From contig CALJYH010000055.1 of assembly GCA_937984095.1 (NCBI GenBank), positions 1 through 50,344 on the forward strand: DNA of 50,344 bases, written 5' to 3'. The notes beneath the pieces are model-generated. The model was not told the DNA's origin. It worked only from the letters and a program-made list of their open reading frames with translations, and made no database searches. The DNA is from an uncultured Gammaproteobacteria bacterium. Lineage in GTDB: Bacteria; Pseudomonadota; Gammaproteobacteria; GCA-001735895. Below, in pieces: positions 33,886 to 41,337 of this stretch. The stretch's first letter is position 1. Every line of letters starts with the position of its first letter. The translations under genes and the position numbers were made by a program.

Positions 33886-34380
33886 CTACTCGATAACGAT
33901 CAACTCGTACCCTAGTTCCTGGTAGAGGCTGACCTGGCCGGGGCCGGTCGGTGCGACATTAACATAATCGGGGAAATCTTCCGCGGTAACCCCATACCAG
34001 CCAGCATGGGTCTCGCAGACGTGCACCAGCACATCGTCGGCAACCAGCGACTGTACCTGCTGATGGATCTCGGCATACTCGCCCTGGTATTGTGATTGCA
34101 GCGCGAATTCCTCCCTGCCATGCGAGACGACCGCAAATTCGGTAGCGGGAAATCTGGCACGAATATTTTTAATAGCAGTTCGCACCTGTGGCAGCAAGTC
34201 CTCGAGTGCAGATTCATCTGCTTCGACGATTTCAAACACGACACCCTGTGGGGGTTCTGATTGAGCCAGCAGTTTTTCAACAGCGTCGTTTGCCTGGGCG
34301 ATGCCTGCAAAGGCCATAAAAGCCAGAAACAAAATAAAGTGTCGCTGCTGACTAGATCCGGGATTTTGCGAGACCGACAT
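33886..34380 (-). CDS. Periplasmic DsrE/DsrF-like protein
   Basis: A 164-residue protein with a signal peptide (residues about 1-31) and a DsrE-like fold. The conserved Cys lies in LVHVCETHAGWYG. Related proteins (DsrE/F, YchN) carry persulfide sulfur on that cysteine. ATG 34380 is chosen because it starts the signal peptide. The frame further upstream runs inside the thioredoxin gene. The start overlaps that gene's end by 29 bp, implying coupling. A periplasmic location for a DsrE-like protein is notable. Confidence 0.78.
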   Translation of the reverse strand: MSVSQNPGSSQQRHFILFLAFMAFAGIAQANDAVEKLLAQSEPPQGVVFEIVEADESALEDLLPQVRTAIKNIRARFPATEFAVVSHGREEFALQSQYQGEYAEIHQQVQSLVADDVLVHVCETHAGWYGVTAEDFPDYVNVAPTGPGQVSLYQELGYELIVIE

Positions 34381-34849
34381 GCGTGAGCTTTTCTCGCGCT
34401 TCGTCGATGCGGCTGTCAATAAATCCACCATAAAAGTCCTCCGACCATATGCCGACCAGTTTATCACTCATTTCCTTACCCTCCGCATTCAGAAACAACA
34501 GGGTCGGCGTAAGCGAAACCTCATAACGCGATGCAAAATCAGCGGTACTCATCGTTTGACCATTGAAATCAACCAGGGTTTCAAAACTGTCCAGGGACAC
34601 CGTACGAATCAGAATCTTGTCATCGTATTCCGCATTGCGCTGCATCGGCAACAGGAACAGTTGTTCGAGCTTATGGCAATAGGCGCAGTCATCGCTGGAA
34701 AACTCGAGCACCAGGATTAAATTATCTGCCCTGGCAACACGTGCTTCATCGCGCAAGTCTGAAACCCTTTTCATAACAACATTATCACCAGACACTGGTC
34801 CGGAAATCATGAGTGCGGATAAAATAATTGCGAGTAAACTGTTGCGCAT
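34352..34849 (-). CDS. SoxW-like periplasmic thioredoxin
   Basis: A 165-residue exported thioredoxin-fold protein. The signal peptide is residues 1-21, the active site DDCAYCHKLE carries CAYC, and LTPTLLFLN supplies the cis-Pro region. It resembles SoxW, which keeps Sox proteins, in particular SoxY or SoxXA, reduced. ATG 34849 is preferred over 34906 since it starts the signal peptide. Upstream is a rhodanese, downstream a DsrE-like protein, so it works in sulfur transfer. Confidence 0.82.
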   Translation of the reverse strand: MRNSLLAIILSALMISGPVSGDNVVMKRVSDLRDEARVARADNLILVLEFSSDDCAYCHKLEQLFLLPMQRNAEYDDKILIRTVSLDSFETLVDFNGQTMSTADFASRYEVSLTPTLLFLNAEGKEMSDKLVGIWSEDFYGGFIDSRIDEAREKLTHVGLAKSRI

Positions 34850-34925
34850 GGTTGGATAATTAAGCGGACTAAAGGCTGCACGTCCCTGTGCTAGCTGGCA
34901 ATCCACAAGGGATAAAAGATCCGTG

Positions 34926-35585
34926 TCAACTGGTTGGTTTGGCCGTGGTCAAACCAAGATTCGACCAATTCTGCATGCCACCGCGATACCACTTGATCTT
35001 GTGCGCCGGGTAGCCAAACTTGAGCAGGTTCTTGATATTGTTCGGAGACTGACCACACCACATGCCGTTACAGAACATGACCAGGGTCTTCGCGTTGGAG
35101 TAATCCCACAGGCCTTCAAGCGAAGCGGCGCCAAACTGGTCTTCCAGGATTTCGCCAATTGAAATCGGATCAGCACCTTTGGCAGGATTCAAAGCAGTCC
35201 ACGGAATATTAACCGCGCCGGGGATCGTGCCCTTTTGCACCCAGTCAGGCGTGCGTGAATCGACCACCAGAATAGTCTTGTCACCCTTGCTCATTCGAAC
35301 CAGGTAATCAATTATTTCCTGTTCGCCCAGGGTTTCTATTCCAGGGGCCAATACAATTGGCTGAATACAAAACGGCGGGCAGGGCCGTGAAGTCTTGGCA
35401 AAGGCGGGATTAACCACGGCCTTGTTGTTCTGATCACGCATGATCTTCACCGACTTACCACCGTGCATGACGCTGGCTTCTTTCATGGTCGGTGTTATTC
35501 CCACAGGTTTATCGGCGGCCGCGGCGTTGCCAACCCATATCAGGCTGGTGGTCAACATAATTATTTTTAATAGCTTGGGTTTCAT
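34926..35585 (-). CDS. Periplasmic rhodanese-domain protein
   Basis: A 219-residue exported sulfurtransferase. The signal peptide is residues 1-24, with a rhodanese domain from about residue 80. The active cysteine is C172 in VMFCNGMWCGQS, and a second cysteine (C177) in the same loop makes a CX4C. An N-terminal CPPFC (69-73) is an additional possible redox pair. Rhodaneses transfer sulfane sulfur. Located before the SoxW-like and DsrE-like genes, it probably feeds them. Confidence 0.85.
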   Translation of the reverse strand: MKPKLLKIIMLTTSLIWVGNAAAADKPVGITPTMKEASVMHGGKSVKIMRDQNNKAVVNPAFAKTSRPCPPFCIQPIVLAPGIETLGEQEIIDYLVRMSKGDKTILVVDSRTPDWVQKGTIPGAVNIPWTALNPAKGADPISIGEILEDQFGAASLEGLWDYSNAKTLVMFCNGMWCGQSPNNIKNLLKFGYPAHKIKWYRGGMQNWSNLGLTTAKPTS

Positions 35586-35637
35586 CTTGTCCCTCCCGGG
35601 ATGTAATTAAAGAATTTAAATAAACGTGACTCCAACT

Positions 35638-35847
35638 CTAATCACAATCTGGTTCTTCTTCCTCTTCCCCTTCCTCTTTCTTTTTACCTTCCTGGCCTGC
35701 TTCGCTGCCAGCTACAATTGAAACGCAATACTGCGTTGATTCAACGGCAGACCGGAACTCATCCAGTGGTGACCACGCCAGCGCAACGGAGGAAAGAATC
35801 GTTTGGAAGGCTACGAAAAGCACTAAAATCAGATGTTTCATTTTCAT
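35638..35847 (-). CDS. Small secreted acidic-tailed protein
   Basis: A 69-residue protein with a signal peptide (cleavage near residue 24, after LSSVALA) and a Lys/Glu-rich low-complexity tail ending CD. A second Cys lies in STQYCVSIV. The family is unknown. It is the first gene of the minus-strand sulfur set, 52 bp before the rhodanese. Confidence 0.6.
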   Translation of the reverse strand: MKMKHLILVLFVAFQTILSSVALAWSPLDEFRSAVESTQYCVSIVAGSEAGQEGKKKEEGEEEEEPDCD

Positions 35848-36059
35848 GTCTCTTCACGCGATACTGCGAACAATGCTAGATAATCAAAAAACACCGGGAT
35901 AGCACATATCTAACTTTGGGTATGGCTACACAAAGCGCTATCCATATAGTGTTTATTACATATTTGAATAGGATGAATTAATGTGCTTAATCTTATTATT
36001 ATCGTCGTCCAATACCTTTAAGTTGTTGCGCTAAATCAAGTAATTTGCATTTTCTCATT
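35848..36059. other. Divergent promoter region of the sulfur genes
   Basis: A 212-bp AT-rich gap between the divergent small secreted protein and the double thioredoxin. It holds an inverted repeat CTTTG (35914-35918) with CAAAG (35931-35935), with TTTGGGTAT inside, which resembles a half-site of the palindrome upstream of soxX. I see nothing else. Confidence 0.45.
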
Positions 36060-37142
36060 ATGTTCTACAACGAACAGACAGATCATCGCTTTTTCGGTTA
36101 CCGAACTACAACCCTACTGCTGTTGCTGCTTACGATTTCTTTACAAAACGGCATAGCGAGTGAAAATCCACTGGGTAAATCTTATGGTGCAATACCCTCC
36201 GAAAAACCGGACTGGTTTAAAGAAAGCTTCCTCGAATTCGAAGACGATGTCGCCGAGGCTGCGGCTGCCGGCCGGCGCGTCATGCTTTATTTTCACCAGG
36301 AAAGCTGCCCCTACTGCGCCCGGCTGGTCGAAGAGAATTTCACAGACCCCGAAATAAAGAGTTACATCATCAAGCATTTTGACGGTATCTCGCTCAACAT
36401 GTGGGGCGATCGCGAAGTAGTCAGTATCGGTGGTCAGGACTTTACCGAAAAAACCTTTGCCGCGGCCCTAAAGGTTCAATATACCCCGACCCTGGTTTTT
36501 CTGGATGAAAACGGCAAGGTTGCACTGCGTTTGAATGGTTATTACCCGCCTGCTGACTTCCGTGCGGCGCTCGACTATGTTTCGCAAAAACTGGAGCGGA
36601 AACTGAGCTTTTCGCAGTTTCGCCTCGATAAATTGGCATCGGTCGACGGCAATCTAATCAATGAAGACTTTTATCTGGATCAAGCCGATCTGAGTATACT
36701 TATCTCGAACACAAATAAGCCACTCGCGGTTTATTTCGAATCACCCAACTGTGCGGAATGCAAGACCATGCACGAGCGAATCCTGACCGATAAAGCGACT
36801 CGTAAACTCGTGCTCGAGGCCAACAATGTGCAGTTTAACGTCGCGTCAGAAAAACGCCTGACCACTCCCGCAGGCGAGCGGACCAGCGTCAGGCAATGGG
36901 CGCAGGAACTGGGAGTCGATTACACCCCCTCGCTGATCTTTTTTGATCAGCAAGGCAATGAAGTCATGCGCATCGGCGCATTTATGAAAACCTTTCATTT
37001 TCAATCGGTATACGCCTACGTGCTGGAAAAGGCGTATCTCGAAGAACCAGAGTTCCAGCGCTATATATCGGCGCGAGCTGATCATATTCGTGAAGCCGGA
37101 TTCGATACCGATATCTGGGGTTACGATTCATTTCATGATTAA
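36060..37142 (+). CDS. Exported protein with two thioredoxin-fold domains
   Basis: A 360-residue protein with a hydrophobic N terminus (residues 16-33) acting as an export signal. The first thioredoxin-like domain has CPYC (C83, C86) and YTPTLVFLD. The second has CAEC (C231, C234) and YTPSLIFFD. The cis-Pro motifs make both look functional. It resembles SoxW/SoxS-like thioredoxins duplicated within one polypeptide. No clear ribosome site was found, so ATG 36060 is tentative. Alternatives from 36045 (TTG) exist. It is followed by the SoxK-like gene. Confidence 0.78.
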   Translation: MFYNEQTDHRFFGYRTTTLLLLLLTISLQNGIASENPLGKSYGAIPSEKPDWFKESFLEFEDDVAEAAAAGRRVMLYFHQESCPYCARLVEENFTDPEIKSYIIKHFDGISLNMWGDREVVSIGGQDFTEKTFAAALKVQYTPTLVFLDENGKVALRLNGYYPPADFRAALDYVSQKLERKLSFSQFRLDKLASVDGNLINEDFYLDQADLSILISNTNKPLAVYFESPNCAECKTMHERILTDKATRKLVLEANNVQFNVASEKRLTTPAGERTSVRQWAQELGVDYTPSLIFFDQQGNEVMRIGAFMKTFHFQSVYAYVLEKAYLEEPEFQRYISARADHIREAGFDTDIWGYDSFHD

Positions 37143-37169
37143 ATACATCTAAACCAGAGGAGACATACC

Positions 37170-37481
37170 ATGAAACATACCCTAAAAACCTTGTTGCTCA
37201 CTGCCTCGGTCGCAGTTTTCAGCTGTGGCTATCTTGCATCGGTAAACGCAGCTGACATGAGTGCTGAAGCTTCGATTGCCGCTGCCAAGGATGCCCAGAA
37301 GCAAGCAAAATCGGTTGGCGGAGAATGGCGCGACACCGGCAAGATGATCAAGAAAGCGGAAAAGCTGTTAAAAGAAGGTAAAGCCAAGGAAGCCGCAAAA
37401 ATAGCCCAGGAGGCCGAAGCACAGGGTATGCTGGGTTACATGCAGGCCACTTCGCAAACCAAAGACAACCTGCACATCTAA
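37170..37481 (+). CDS. SoxXA-binding protein, SoxK-like
   Basis: A 103-residue exported protein. After a signal peptide (about 1-27) comes a short helical protein with the GGEWRDTGKMIKKAEKLLKE segment and EAQGMLGYMQA ending. This matches SoxK/SAXB, which binds and activates SoxXA. AGAGGAGA upstream gives a good ribosome site. It lies away from soxXYZA (2.6 kb) but in the same region. A terminator follows directly. Confidence 0.72.
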   Translation: MKHTLKTLLLTASVAVFSCGYLASVNAADMSAEASIAAAKDAQKQAKSVGGEWRDTGKMIKKAEKLLKEGKAKEAAKIAQEAEAQGMLGYMQATSQTKDNLHI

Positions 37482-37500
37482 AATTTTCAGCAGATAAACA

Positions 37501-37530
37501 GCCGGATGACCCATTCGTCATCCGGCCGTT
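37501..37530 (+). terminator. Rho-independent terminator after the SoxK-like gene
   Basis: A perfect 10-bp stem (37501-37510 with 37517-37526, loop CCATTC) is followed by CGTTTTG. The T-run suits the plus strand. The convergent lipoprotein gene ends 13 bp further on. Confidence 0.8.
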
Positions 37531-37542
37531 TTGTCCCGTTCC

Positions 37543-37950
37543 TTATTCGGCCAACTGCCAACCTTTCTCGGTTTTGTGCAACGTGACCTTATCGGTTTTA
37601 TGAATTCGGTCTCCGACCTCGAACTGACCAAAATTTGACTGAATCGCGGTCAAAATAAACTTCGAGCCAAACATTCCATACTGGGGTCCGGTAGGATCTT
37701 CACGAATTTCCCGCACCACGTCGATAAAGCTTTTCTGAAACACCAGGTCATATTCAACGTCTACAACGTAAACGTTGTCGCTTTCCCTGAAGCCGTTGAC
37801 CTTGGCGAAGTTTTCCATCGTAAACAGATCATCGAGGCCATCCGTCAGCAAACTGCTGCGCACCATGGTTTCAATTTCCTCGCTATCGGGCACACCGGAA
37901 CAGGCGGCCAGCAAGGCGGAGAGCAGTAGCAGAGCTAATATTTTTTTCAT
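37543..37950 (-). CDS. Uncharacterised lipoprotein
   Basis: A 135-residue protein with a lipoprotein signal and lipobox LLAACSG (Cys17). The remainder is soluble, with no recognised domain. It is the last gene of a three-gene minus-strand run with the Met-rich and DUF302-like proteins (gaps 17 and 52 bp). Periplasmic or outer-membrane anchoring is likely. The role is unknown. Confidence 0.75.
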   Translation of the reverse strand: MKKILALLLLSALLAACSGVPDSEEIETMVRSSLLTDGLDDLFTMENFAKVNGFRESDNVYVVDVEYDLVFQKSFIDVVREIREDPTGPQYGMFGSKFILTAIQSNFGQFEVGDRIHKTDKVTLHKTEKGWQLAE

Positions 37951-37967
37951 TATCCAGGATCGTTAGT

Positions 37968-38834
37968 TTATTGAGATTCGGCAGTATCGGGTTTGGCCTG
38001 CCCCTGCTTTGACATCATTTCCTGCCATTGCTGGTAGAATTTTTCGTACTGCTTTGGATCCATTATTGTCTGCGGACCCGGTGTCGCGCCGATTGGCGGC
38101 ACGGCACCAGGATGTGTCATCCCGGGCATCTGCGGCATCATCCCCATCGGTGGCATCCCGCCAGGCATTTGCGGCATCATTCCCATCGGTGGCATCCCGC
38201 CGGGCATCTGCGGCATCATTCCCATCGGTGGCATCCCGCCGGGCATCTGCGGCATCATCCCCATCGGTGGCATCCCGCCGGGCATCCCTGGCATCATGCC
38301 CATGCCCGTCATGGGATTCATCATCCCCATCATCGGCGCCATCATCATGCCGGTCATCGGGTTCATCATCATACCCATCGGTGCCATCATCCCGGTCATC
38401 GGGTTCATCATCCCCGTCATAGGTGCCATCATCCCGGTCATCGGATTCATCATCCCCGTCATTGGCGCCATCATCCCGGTCAGCGGGTTCATCATTCCAG
38501 TGGCAGCATCACCGTAGGCCTGGGGATTAGCCATGTGCATCATCGGATTCATCGCCTGCATCATGCCGCCGTAGTCCTTCTGATAGCGCGCAATATCCTC
38601 GTTGTCGTGGCATTCGACACAGGATGAAATCAGCGGTTGGCCCTGTAATTCGCCACTCATCATGCTATTCATGAGCTTGATCCAGACATTCGGATCCATC
38701 GATTTTTGCATGGCATACGACATTTCCGGGTCGGCTGCTGCGGTATTGTCCGTTGCTTCATCTGCCGCCATCGATACCGATGTTGTCAGGCCCAACAAAA
38801 CGGCTAACAGTAATTTTACAATGCTGGTATTCAT
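37968..38834 (-). CDS. Exported Met-rich repeat protein with one CXXCH motif
   Basis: A 288-residue exported protein (signal about 1-24). Residues 72-76 read CVECH, a c-type heme attachment motif. Residues 91-240 contain about 60 methionines in low-complexity repeats: units like MMNPMTGMMAPMTG (114-177) and four 13-residue units like MPGGMPPMGMMPQ (183-235). The C-terminal ~40 residues are polar. A heme c could use one of the many Met as axial ligand. The Met-Pro-Gly surface may instead bind copper or thioether-reactive sulfur. The family is unknown to me. It lies between an unknown lipoprotein and a DUF302-like protein. Confidence 0.8.
   Translation of the reverse strand: MNTSIVKLLLAVLLGLTTSVSMAADEATDNTAAADPEMSYAMQKSMDPNVWIKLMNSMMSGELQGQPLISSCVECHDNEDIARYQKDYGGMMQAMNPMMHMANPQAYGDAATGMMNPLTGMMAPMTGMMNPMTGMMAPMTGMMNPMTGMMAPMGMMMNPMTGMMMAPMMGMMNPMTGMGMMPGMPGGMPPMGMMPQMPGGMPPMGMMPQMPGGMPPMGMMPQMPGGMPPMGMMPQMPGMTHPGAVPPIGATPGPQTIMDPKQYEKFYQQWQEMMSKQGQAKPDTAESQ
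38131..38286. repeat. Four 39-bp tandem repeats encoding the Met-Pro-Gly units
   Basis: Four near-identical 39-bp units (38131-38169, 38170-38208, 38209-38247, 38248-38286) encode the 13-residue Met/Pro/Gly repeat on the minus strand. A second, more diverged repeat block of about 42-bp units covers roughly 38290-38495. The repeat length may vary among strains by slippage. Confidence 0.9.
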
Positions 38835-38886
38835 TAGGTGTACTCCTGAGTACTTGTGAGATGCCTATAACGGCAGCCTAAAATTG

Positions 38887-39810
38887 TTAAAAATCGCCGG
38901 TCGCGGCGCCTTCCATGATGTAGCGCATACCGTCACGAATTCTGATCGCTTCCGTGCGTAACTCTTTATCCAGAACACTATTCGGATTCTGCGCCAGGTT
39001 GAGCCAGTTCACATCCCAGTCCAGGGTCATCACCCAGAGCTTGCCTTCCGCATCTTCGAGCAGTGCGATACGGCAGGGAATGAAGACGATAAACTCCGGC
39101 GCATAGTCGAGCACCTTGCGTGCCACCATGGCATCACAGAAATTAAAAATTTCTACCCGGGGAGTCTCTTCGCCGGTAATTGCAGTAATGTCTTTCCAAA
39201 GCGGACTGTGCCCGACGAACTTGAAATTTATTTCATTGGCGCGTAGGCGCATGGATTCTATTGCGTCGTCAAAGGAAACATCTTCGGCCACCGGCATCTT
39301 GTCTGCCATGATCGAAATCATGTCACGCAACGATAACGGGCTCAGCATCATCATGCTCTGATACAGGTTTCGCTTGGCCTCGTCCGAAATCGAGTCCGAT
39401 ACGGTGTTGGCTGGAACGTCCCGTTTAGTTTGCGAAGGTATCCACATCCGGGCCTGGTTAGACCCGCCGAACATACCCTCCAGCATTTGCGTATTGGCAG
39501 CGCGCAGCATTGCATCGAGAATGTTAAAGCGGGTGGCTTCGTCAATCGGTGCGTTCATGAAATGATTCGCCATCATCATCATCCACTGCATGTTCATCCA
39601 TTCCGAGGACATTCCCTGCGCATTGATGTTGGAGGTTATCGAAGGTGCGGTGTTTGCCATCCACGGGAACAGGTAAAAAGGATTCTGCAGGGGGCTCGCA
39701 GGCGCAGCATTACAACCCGGTTCCCCTGCAGCGCAATTTTCCTGACTTATCGCGGGATGCATAGATAACGACAATGCGACCGTCATTATTGCGATAAAAC
39801 GAACCAACAT
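38887..39810 (-). CDS. Exported DUF302-domain protein with Met-rich N terminus
   Basis: A 307-residue exported protein (signal about 1-22). The N-terminal part is Met-rich (SEWMNMQWMMMMANHFM, residues about 69-85). A DUF302-type module covers the C-terminal half, with EIFNFCDAMVARKVLDYAPEFIVFIPCRIALLED. It is upstream of the Met-rich CXXCH protein by 52 bp. DUF302 proteins are mostly uncharacterised and occur in sulfur and thiol contexts. A second DUF302-like protein is encoded at 44675. Confidence 0.72.
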   Translation of the reverse strand: MLVRFIAIMTVALSLSMHPAISQENCAAGEPGCNAAPASPLQNPFYLFPWMANTAPSITSNINAQGMSSEWMNMQWMMMMANHFMNAPIDEATRFNILDAMLRAANTQMLEGMFGGSNQARMWIPSQTKRDVPANTVSDSISDEAKRNLYQSMMMLSPLSLRDMISIMADKMPVAEDVSFDDAIESMRLRANEINFKFVGHSPLWKDITAITGEETPRVEIFNFCDAMVARKVLDYAPEFIVFIPCRIALLEDAEGKLWVMTLDWDVNWLNLAQNPNSVLDKELRTEAIRIRDGMRYIMEGAATGDF

Positions 39811-39951
39811 GATGAATCCCCTATTTCTTATTTAATGAGTGATTTGCTAATTTCGCGATACCTTAACAATCCTGAGCCTCAGATCAAATATCCACTAGTG
39901 CATACAAACCAGATCAAAAATACGTTAACCTAATACTCTTTATTCGGAGCT

Positions 39952-39967
39952 TACCCAAATTGGGGTA
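39952..39967. promoter_or_regulatory. Candidate operator TACCCAAATTGGGGTA before soxX
   Basis: An imperfect palindrome, 123 bp upstream of the soxX start and overlapping a possible -10 (TATAGT, 39966-39971). The surrounding 39811-40090 region is AT-rich and free of genes. It is the promoter zone between the divergent DUF302-like gene and soxXYZA. Related symmetric sites lie at 31345 and 42227. Confidence 0.45.
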
Positions 39968-40090
39968 TAGTATTCAGGTATTCGAATAAGTTATTTTTCA
40001 ACTGTCGAATTGCATCAGAAATTTCAGCACAATAAACAGCAACCTGCCCAGCGCGGGGAAGCATATGAGCAAGTATCGAGGAGGAATAGC

Positions 40091-40453
40091 ATGACGATGA
40101 AACAAGTTACCAGCGGAATAGTATCAATGACACTATTTTGCTGTATTTCGATTTTGGGCGGCATTTCGGTCGCGAACGCCGATGCTATCGCTGATGGCAA
40201 GAAAGTAGCATTCGATCGTAAGAAAGGCAATTGTCTGGCCTGTCATGCGATAGCCGGCGGTTCGCTGCCTGGAAATATCGGCCCACCGTTGATTGCCATG
40301 AAGGCACGCTTCCCTGAAAAAGCCAAGCTGCGAGAGCAGATCTGGGACTCGACAGCCGCCAATCCTAACACCATCATGCCTCCTTTCGGCAAACACAGAA
40401 TATTGACAGAAAAGGAAGTGGACCTGGTTACAGAATTTATCTACACCCTTTAG
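40091..40453 (+). CDS. soxX: SoxX, c-type cytochrome of the thiosulfate-oxidising SoxXA
   Basis: A 120-residue periplasmic monoheme cytochrome c (signal about 1-31). The heme motif is CLACH (48-52), and NTIMPPFG supplies M96 as axial ligand. SoxX pairs with SoxA to join thiosulfate to the SoxY carrier oxidatively. ATG 40091 with GAGGAGGAATAGC upstream is chosen over the frame opening at 40010. First gene of a soxXYZA operon. Confidence 0.93.
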   Translation: MTMKQVTSGIVSMTLFCCISILGGISVANADAIADGKKVAFDRKKGNCLACHAIAGGSLPGNIGPPLIAMKARFPEKAKLREQIWDSTAANPNTIMPPFGKHRILTEKEVDLVTEFIYTL

Positions 40454-40487
40454 GCCCGCATGAAAATATCGCACGAGGAAATTTAAG

Positions 40488-40958
40488 ATGAATCTTTTAC
40501 GTCGCAAGTTTATTAAAACGGCCGCTTTTGTCGGCGCCACGGTATCGGCCGTCGGCACGGGAATTTTGATTCCCCAACGCGCACTGGGTGCTTATACCAA
40601 GGCAGCCTTTGATGCCAAGGACGTCAGTGGTGCACTGACTGCAGCCATGGGCACGGATCAGCATACTGCCTCCGATGCAATCAAGCTGAAAGCACCGGAC
40701 ATCGCCGAAAACGGTGCAGTGGTTCCGATAACCGTGTCATCAACCATGGGAAATATTGACGCCATCTCTATTATTGCATCAGCTAACGACTCACCCATGA
40801 CTTCAACCTACATGCTGACTTCCGCCTGTGAGCCATTTGTTTCCACCCGGATCAAGATGGCCAAAACCTCCGACGTTCTCGCCGTGGTCAAGGCGGATGG
40901 CAAGCTCTATTCGGCTGCAAAGGAAGTCAAAGTCACCATTGGTGGTTGTGGCGGTTAA
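40488..40958 (+). CDS. soxY: SoxY, sulfur-carrier protein
   Basis: A 156-residue protein with a twin-arginine signal (NLLRRKFIKTAAF, RR at 5-6) and an Ig-like SoxY fold. It ends in the flexible GGCGG tail, whose Cys (C154) bears the thiosulfate-derived sulfane group. Folded SoxYZ is exported by Tat, with SoxZ riding along. ATG follows the soxX stop by 34 bp with a GAGGA site. Confidence 0.95.
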   Translation: MNLLRRKFIKTAAFVGATVSAVGTGILIPQRALGAYTKAAFDAKDVSGALTAAMGTDQHTASDAIKLKAPDIAENGAVVPITVSSTMGNIDAISIIASANDSPMTSTYMLTSACEPFVSTRIKMAKTSDVLAVVKADGKLYSAAKEVKVTIGGCGG

Positions 40959-40989
40959 TTTCAGACATTAAAGAATTGGAGAATTAAAC

Positions 40990-41301
40990 ATGGCTTCTAT
41001 AAAGATTCGCGCAAAGGCAAAAGACGGCGTTACAACCGTCAAGACATTGATGAGTCACCCGATGGAAACCGGGTTGCGCAAAGACTCAAAAACCGGCAAG
41101 AAAATTCCGGCCCATCACATCACCGAGGTTACCGCGGAGCACAATGGCAACACCGTTATGACTGCAAACTGGGGTGGTGCTATTTCGAAAAATCCATACC
41201 TTTCGTTCAAGTTCAAAGGCGCCGCCTCGGGTGACAAGATCAAAATCACCTGGGTCGATAACATGGGCAAAGGTGACAGCGCCGAAGCCGCAATCAAGTA
41301 A
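40990..41301 (+). CDS. soxZ: SoxZ, partner of SoxY
   Basis: A 103-residue SoxZ protein with no signal peptide, as expected for export bound to SoxY. Typical segments are HPMETGLRKDSKTGKKIPAHHI and ISKNPYLSFKFKG. It scaffolds SoxY so the carrier tail can visit Sox enzymes. It lies 31 bp after soxY. Confidence 0.95.
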   Translation: MASIKIRAKAKDGVTTVKTLMSHPMETGLRKDSKTGKKIPAHHITEVTAEHNGNTVMTANWGGAISKNPYLSFKFKGAASGDKIKITWVDNMGKGDSAEAAIK

Positions 41302-41337
41302 ACCGCGGTCATAAAATAATACTGAGGAGGAACTGTC

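Noticed and set aside
38009..38627. Long plus-strand frames (137 and 199 residues, Ser/Arg- or His-rich) opposite the Met-rich gene
   Set aside because: They are antisense shadows of the tandem repeats, low complexity, and lack plausible starts or domains.
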